Below are positions 6,196-10,455 of a DNA stretch of 10,455 nucleotides, piece after piece; the first letter of the stretch is position 1; each line of letters begins with the position of its first letter. Position numbers and translations under genes: made by a program. Source of the stretch: Kiritimatiellia bacterium (GTDB lineage Bacteria > Verrucomicrobiota > Kiritimatiellia > RFP12 > UBA1067); NCBI GenBank assembly GCA_024405255.1, contig JAKSOY010000159.1, positions 1-10,455 of the forward strand, read 5' to 3'. The notes beneath the pieces were generated by a model that was not told the DNA's origin, searched no databases, and saw nothing but the letters and a program-made list of their open reading frames with translations.

Positions 6196-8778
6196 TCATT
6201 CCTTCTCTTTCGGGAACGGCTTGCCGGCGCCGAGATTCTCCGGATACTTCTCGCCCTTCGCCTTCGCCCGATCGGCCGCCGCCGTATCACCGCGCGCACG
6301 CGCCGCGGCCTCCTCGCCCTTCCAGGCGTCCACCCAGATCGCGTGCGCGTTGTCCGCACATTCGGACGGCAGAATCCGCACTTCTTCCAGGAACTTGACG
6401 GCATCCATAAAACGACCCAGCTTGACGAGCGCACGTGCATACGCCATCTGCAAGGCGTTGCGCGCCGGATCAAGCGCGAGGCCTTCCTGCGCCACGCGGC
6501 ACATCGCCTCGGGCGTTCCTTCCTTGTCCTCGAGATTCGCCAGGTCACGGTACGCACGCCATGTTTTCTTGATGGACAGCGCCTTCTGCAGATCGGCCCG
6601 ACGCGCCGCGCCTTTCCGGCGCGAAGCCCGATACTGATAGAACACATCTTCGTCCGGCGTGTTTTCAAGCGCCTCCAAAAGTTCATCCGCCTTCTGCCCC
6701 TCGCCATTCGCCGCATACTGCACGGCCGCCCAATAGCGGAACTTCCAGCTTGTCGCCACGTCGACCGCCCAGGCAAGCGCAGCACGCGTTTCACGACGGA
6801 ACGGGAACACATTCTCCGCCGGCAGTTTCGCCGCCACCAAGAGCTCCAGCGCCGACTTCTGCGCCTCTCCCTTGCGCGAGAGGAGGTAGGCCGTACGGAT
6901 GCGCGCGATCGGATCGTTCCACGCCCAACCGAAAAGTTCCAGCGCCTCCTCGTTGAGTCCCGCCTCTTCATACCAGGACCCCAGCTCGAGCAGCGTCTGA
7001 TTCGGCAGTTCGCACCGCAACGAACGCGGGAAGTCTTCGGAATCCTCGCCCAGTTTCTTCAATTCGTAGTGGACGCCCGCCAGCAGCGGATATTCCGCCA
7101 CGAGTTCACGCGCAGCCGAGAGCGCCGCCATCGGACAGTTGATCTTCCGAAAGATCGCAATCTGCAGCAGCCGGGCATCCAGGTTGTCGGAATTCTCCAT
7201 CGCCCGCCCGACCACATGCAACGCCTTGAGCCAGTTCTTTGACCGCATTTCGGCCTTGGCGAGCAGCACATACGCCGGCGTCCGGTACGTCGGCGAAAAC
7301 GCCGCCACGCCCAAACGCTCCTTGGCCGTCCCCAAATCGTCCTGTGCAAGCGCGGCCAGACCGTCCAGATAGTTGGCCTCGGGATCGTACGTGTTGATCG
7401 CAAGCGCGCGAACCGCAAGTGCGCGCACTTCGTCATAGAGGCCGCGACGGGCCTGCAGGCCCGCCAGCACATCCAGCGCCGGTACGAGGTGCGGGTCCAG
7501 CGCAAGACTCGCGCGCAGTTCTGCCTCGCCCTTCACGTCGTCGCGCTCACGCACCGCCTGCTCGCCGCGCAGGTAATGGCCGTACGCCGTCTGCCAGTTG
7601 AAGTTCGTGGGCATCTCAAGCGGACGATGCACGTACTTGTTTGGATCGAGCTTGGCCTTGAGCGTGTTCTCGTCGTGGGTGTACCCCCAACGCTCGACAT
7701 AGGTATCCGTCACACCCGGGGCAAACGTCGGATGCTTGAACGGCGTCCGCCAAGTCTCGCCGCCCGGCTGGTGGAAGCAGCGTCCGCTCTGCAGCTCGAC
7801 GTACTGGCCGTCGGTGTCGGTCAGCAGGTCCTCCCAGATGCCGCCCTGACGCGACAACGCCCACAGCCAGATCTTGCGTCCGTATTTGTCGTACGACGGA
7901 TTCTCGTGAATGGATCCGAATCCCAACTCCGGCCACCACACGGCATAGAACGAATTGTCGCCGTTGACGACATGATACGACTTGTGAGAACCGAACGCGT
8001 TGTTGCCATACTGCGAGAGGTCGCGTCCTTTGGCATCGAAAGGCCAGTCGTGCGCATCGCCCGGATGCCCCACATACGTGGACCCCGGGAAGTAGAACTT
8101 CGGATTGCCCCGCGCCGAATAGGCCGCATTCATCCACTGATAGTAGGGCTGCGGCAGATTGGATCCGTTGAACCACCGCGTACGCGTTTCAAAGTAATCG
8201 TCCTTCGCCCCCAGCCGCACTTCGATCTGCCAGGTCGTACGGTTGATGTATTCCGTCGCCGAAACATAGCAGCTCACGCTGTCGTCGGAATTCGTCTTGA
8301 CGCACCACTCCACGGGCGTCGGCGAAGTGGGCGCGTGTCCAACAATGCCGAAGTTGAACTCGATGCCGCCCGAACACCACGGGCCGCGCATGGAGATGTC
8401 GCGGAACTTGACGGCGTGATTGTAGTAGAGGAATTCGTGTCCCGTGGACTTGTCTTCCGCCCCCCAGACCTTGCCGCCGATTTCCGGCAGCATCGTCACC
8501 TTGATCTTCTCGTTTTCAAGGATCACGGCCTTCCAGTTCTTCGCCACGCTCGTCGCGGACGACCCGTCGTAGCGGAAATACGGATAGCGCTTTTGATCCG
8601 TGCGCGGCACCGGATCCGGGTCGGAGAACGGATACGTTGGGAGCGAGAGAATCGTCTCGCGAATCGTGGCCACCTGCGGTCCCTTCTTTTCAACGGACGG
8701 CGCGGCCAAACCCGCTACGTCCACACCCCAAGCCGCGACTGCCGACACGCACACGAACGAAAGAATCAAGTTACGCAT
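6196..8778 (-). CDS. Secreted DUF5107 domain protein with C-terminal TPR array
   Basis: The 860-residue product begins with a signal peptide (MRNLILSFVCVSAVAAWG). Residues ~62-365 match the DUF5107 pattern, which resembles the galactose-mutarotase fold of carbohydrate-active proteins: YPYFRYDG, VILENEKIKVTMLPEIGGKVW, RGPWCSGGIEFNF (131-143), YYQWMNAA, KIWLWA and DGQYVELQSGR (323-333). From ~395 to ~830 it is helical with TPR-like repeats (such as AELRASLALDPHLVPALDVL), a usual partner of DUF5107. The tail is rich in Lys, Ala and Glu. It has a weak AAAGGTG ribosome site inside the end of the upstream transporter gene, whose stop lies 1 base before this ATG, so coupled translation is likely. 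The domain suggests sugar or glycan binding or processing outside the cytoplasm, with the TPR part docking partners. The biochemical activity cannot be read from the sequence. Confidence 0.9.
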   Translation of the reverse strand: MRNLILSFVCVSAVAAWGVDVAGLAAPSVEKKGPQVATIRETILSLPTYPFSDPDPVPRTDQKRYPYFRYDGSSATSVAKNWKAVILENEKIKVTMLPEIGGKVWGAEDKSTGHEFLYYNHAVKFRDISMRGPWCSGGIEFNFGIVGHAPTSPTPVEWCVKTNSDDSVSCYVSATEYINRTTWQIEVRLGAKDDYFETRTRWFNGSNLPQPYYQWMNAAYSARGNPKFYFPGSTYVGHPGDAHDWPFDAKGRDLSQYGNNAFGSHKSYHVVNGDNSFYAVWWPELGFGSIHENPSYDKYGRKIWLWALSRQGGIWEDLLTDTDGQYVELQSGRCFHQPGGETWRTPFKHPTFAPGVTDTYVERWGYTHDENTLKAKLDPNKYVHRPLEMPTNFNWQTAYGHYLRGEQAVRERDDVKGEAELRASLALDPHLVPALDVLAGLQARRGLYDEVRALAVRALAINTYDPEANYLDGLAALAQDDLGTAKERLGVAAFSPTYRTPAYVLLAKAEMRSKNWLKALHVVGRAMENSDNLDARLLQIAIFRKINCPMAALSAARELVAEYPLLAGVHYELKKLGEDSEDFPRSLRCELPNQTLLELGSWYEEAGLNEEALELFGWAWNDPIARIRTAYLLSRKGEAQKSALELLVAAKLPAENVFPFRRETRAALAWAVDVATSWKFRYWAAVQYAANGEGQKADELLEALENTPDEDVFYQYRASRRKGAARRADLQKALSIKKTWRAYRDLANLEDKEGTPEAMCRVAQEGLALDPARNALQMAYARALVKLGRFMDAVKFLEEVRILPSECADNAHAIWVDAWKGEEAAARARGDTAAADRAKAKGEKYPENLGAGKPFPKEKE

Positions 8779-8779
8779 A

Positions 8780-9922
8780 TCAGATCACACCTTTGATGTA
8801 AGTTCCCTTGAGCGCCCGCCAGAACACCACACAGAATGCGGAAAGCGGAATGGCGAGCAGCAAGCCCAAGAGAGAATGGAAGACGATTCCCCAAAAGAAG
8901 AAGCTGAAGATGACGCCCGCATAGCCGAGACCGGTCTTCTCGCCCTGAATGCGCGGCGTGATGAGATAGCCATCCAGAACCTGACCCGTCAACCAGACCG
9001 CCACGACAAGAATGAGACGCAGCAGCGTGCCCCCATCGCCGAAGTAGGCGATCGGCAACGCGAGCGGCAAGCAGGTCACTGTACCAAACAGCGGCACGAG
9101 GTTGAGCACGCCGAGCACGAATCCGATGACAAAACCGTATGGCAATCCCACCAGCATGAAACCGAGACCGTAGTACAGACCTTCGATCAGGCAGATGACG
9201 ACCTGGCGCTGGAAGAAGTTCACGAGGATATCAAAGAATGCATCGATCTGCCGCGCGACGAATCCTTTGGTTTCGTCCTTCAAGAACGGCATCTCGCGCA
9301 CATAGTCTTCCCCGCGCATCGCCGGACGCGTCAGGAAGAACGCGAAGAAGATGAGCGCGACAAGCCAGGAACCCAGGCCCGTCAGATACTTGAGGAACCC
9401 GAAGCCCGCCTTCATGGCATTGGCTCCATATTCGCTTCCCAGCGTAGAAAGGCATTCCTGGGAGAACTTGACTGGGTCCACAAGGAACATCAACACGAGA
9501 TCCTCCGGCTTCGCACCAAGGTCTGTGAGGAACGTCTGCGCATTCGGATAATGCACATTCACCCATTCGCTCAAACGTCCGACGATGGTTGGCGCCGTCT
9601 TCAGCAGGTGGCTGATCTGGTCCACGACGAGCGCCCCGCCAAACCAGCACAGCGCCCCCAGCGGCACCAGCACGCTGAACAGCATCAGGATCAGCGACAA
9701 CGAGGGATTGTGAATCTTCCCGCGAATCCACTCATAGTACGGTTTGAACAGCATCGAGAGGAAGACGCCAACGATCACCGGCGTCAACGCGGGCGAAGCA
9801 AAGCCCAGAAACTTGAGCGCCACCCAGCCGAGGAACAGCACGAAAGCCAACACCAGCGCAAACGACAGGACCGTCACGCCTGCGGCGACCGTCTTTTTTT
9901 GAGAAGGAGATAAATCAATCAT
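8780..9922 (-). CDS. AI-2E family transporter (PerM/TqsA-like, UPF0118)
   Basis: This 380-residue inner-membrane protein has the family layout: two N-terminal hydrophobic segments (about 12-60), a third at ~75-100, a soluble central region (~101-180), then a C-terminal membrane block from ~182 to 368. Family motifs are GVLNLVPLFGT (271-281) and LTGQVLDGYLITPRIQGEKTGL in the 311-332 region, equivalent to the conserved PRIMG-type loop. Members export autoinducer-2 or other small molecules, or act as Na+/H+ antiporters, so the name should not be taken as the substrate. It is the first gene of the four-gene operon. The ATG at 9922 has only a poor ribosome site (GGTAG), and a possible 16-residue leader ORF ends 1 base before it. 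Confidence 0.93.
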   Translation of the reverse strand: MIDLSPSQKKTVAAGVTVLSFALVLAFVLFLGWVALKFLGFASPALTPVIVGVFLSMLFKPYYEWIRGKIHNPSLSLILMLFSVLVPLGALCWFGGALVVDQISHLLKTAPTIVGRLSEWVNVHYPNAQTFLTDLGAKPEDLVLMFLVDPVKFSQECLSTLGSEYGANAMKAGFGFLKYLTGLGSWLVALIFFAFFLTRPAMRGEDYVREMPFLKDETKGFVARQIDAFFDILVNFFQRQVVICLIEGLYYGLGFMLVGLPYGFVIGFVLGVLNLVPLFGTVTCLPLALPIAYFGDGGTLLRLILVVAVWLTGQVLDGYLITPRIQGEKTGLGYAGVIFSFFFWGIVFHSLLGLLLAIPLSAFCVVFWRALKGTYIKGVI

Positions 9923-9923
9923 G

Positions 9924-9974
9924 TCAATTTTCTACCACGCATTTGACATCATTACTCAACAGAACAATCTTCAT
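9924..9974 (-). CDS. Possible leader peptide ORF upstream of the AI-2E transporter
   Basis: Between the predicted transcription start (about 9979) and the transporter ATG lies an ORF of 16 residues, MKIVLLSNDVKCVVEN. Its TGA is followed by one base and then the transporter ATG at 9922. The ORF has almost no leader of its own and no clear ribosome site. Translation of it could deliver ribosomes to the weakly primed transporter start. It may equally be chance, since short ORFs are common; I have no homology evidence. Confidence 0.3.
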   Translation of the reverse strand: MKIVLLSNDVKCVVEN

Positions 9975-9985
9975 AAAGCTTTTCT

Positions 9986-10013
9986 ATTATAGCATATTTG
10001 CCATTAAGCGCAA
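9986..10013 (-). promoter_or_regulatory. Predicted promoter of the four-gene operon
   Basis: On the minus strand a consensus -10 TATAAT (9986-9991) is preceded by TGC, which makes an extended -10. A -35-like TTGCGC (10008-10013) lies 16 bases upstream. The predicted start is near 9979. A small dyad TTTGC/GCAAA (9997-10001 and 10010-10014) spans the spacer and -35 and could be an operator half-site pair. The surrounding 9923-10061 gap is AT-rich near the promoter and shows no intrinsic terminator for the upstream hsdR gene. Confidence 0.75.
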
Positions 10014-10061
10014 ACATCAAAATCCGGCACCCCCATCATCCGCGCCTGCTGTTCGGGACCT

Positions 10062-10455
10062 TCAAGGCCGGTAATGCAACTCGCTCGATTCCGCCGCCAT
10101 CGCGTAACCGCCGTCATCGTGGCGGATCTCATCCAGGCAGGTCGCGAAGACCCGGTCATTGACCATGTTTCGAAACTGCTCATTCATGAAGTAAGTCTTC
10201 ATGAACTCGATCTTCTCCTCGCCCAGCGCGGCGACGATCTTGCGCATGCCGTCGTAGAAGTTGATCTGGGCCAGCTGCGTGTCGCCTTGCCGGATCGTGT
10301 TCACGAAGTTCGCGTTGGACGACAGGATCCGCCGCGGCAGGGACTTGATCTGCCGCCGCACCTCATCGGCGTCCTTCCAGTCGATGCCGCCGAACTCCTT
10401 GTTGAAGTCGTCGACGATGTTGGAGAGACTGTCGAACTCGACGCCTGGAATGGCG
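10062..10455 (-). CDS. hsdR: Type I restriction endonuclease subunit R (HsdR), C-terminal part only
   Basis: HsdR is the ATP-dependent translocase and nuclease subunit of type I restriction-modification complexes; it cuts unmodified DNA together with HsdM and HsdS. Only the last ~131 codons are in the window, because the frame stays open to the right edge. The visible part resembles the C-terminal helical region of HsdR proteins: FNKEFGGIDWKDADEVRRQI, LPRRILSSNANFVNTI, then the QINFYDGMRKIV and FRNMVNDRVF blocks. An internal GTG at 10361 is not the start. The nuclease and helicase motifs lie outside the window, so whether the gene is intact cannot be judged. Seven of its ten visible Arg codons are CGG, against two of ten in the neighbouring transporter gene, consistent with horizontal acquisition. 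No terminator is visible after its TGA. Confidence 0.8.
   Translation of the reverse strand, partial: AIPGVEFDSLSNIVDDFNKEFGGIDWKDADEVRRQIKSLPRRILSSNANFVNTIRQGDTQLAQINFYDGMRKIVAALGEEKIEFMKTYFMNEQFRNMVNDRVFATCLDEIRHDDGGYAMAAESSELHYRP

Noticed and set aside
6167..6199. Earlier in-frame ATG (6199) for the tandem SGNH gene
   Set aside because: It would put 11 polar residues before the signal peptide and ignore the AAAGGAG site placed for the ATG at 6166.
6168..6971. A 267-codon minus-strand ORF in a second frame within the DUF5107-TPR gene
   Set aside because: Very arginine-rich out-of-frame reading of the TPR region, with no motif.
7489..9913. Plus-strand ORFs of 435 and 437 codons over the DUF5107 and transporter genes
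   Set aside because: Low-complexity Arg/His/Glu-rich products opposite recognised families; they overlap each other and cross gene borders.

Overview
The window is a GC-rich bacterial segment in which every gene I can support lies on the minus strand; read in transcriptional order it runs from the right edge to the left edge. The mix is a DUF5107/TPR secreted protein, a secreted tandem SGNH esterase, and a secreted protein ending in the 'GIDD' type of beta-sandwich often seen in Verrucomicrobia and Kiritimatiellota. With MurF and YchF housekeeping genes, this suggests a Gram-negative member of the PVC group, perhaps Kiritimatiellota. That placement is inference from gene style, not a marker-gene result.

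Right edge (10062-10455): the last ~131 codons of a type I restriction endonuclease subunit (HsdR). Its arginine codon use differs from its neighbours (mostly CGG), which hints that it was acquired. Next comes a 139-base gap with a strong extended -10 promoter and a possible 16-residue leader ORF.

Middle (3855-9922): a tight four-gene operon. It encodes an AI-2E-family membrane transporter, a secreted DUF5107 protein with a long TPR tail, a secreted protein with two SGNH esterase domains, and a MYG1-family metal-dependent hydrolase. The gaps are 1 base, 29 bases and a 4-base GTGA overlap. A clear intrinsic terminator follows. Two exported carbohydrate- or ester-oriented proteins between a membrane permease and a cytoplasmic phosphoesterase-like enzyme could form an unrecognised envelope or glycan-processing unit; this is the best candidate for something new here.

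Left (1-3778): a single-gene unit for a secreted two-domain beta-sandwich protein. Its predicted promoter overlaps the operon terminator: the -35 hexamer is the terminator loop, and the predicted transcript start falls on the ATG, so the mRNA would be leaderless. Then a new promoter serves ychF followed 13 bases later by murF, which runs off the left edge missing only its last few residues. Apart from the short regulatory gaps, the window is almost fully coding. I saw no tRNA, rRNA, CRISPR array or insertion sequence.
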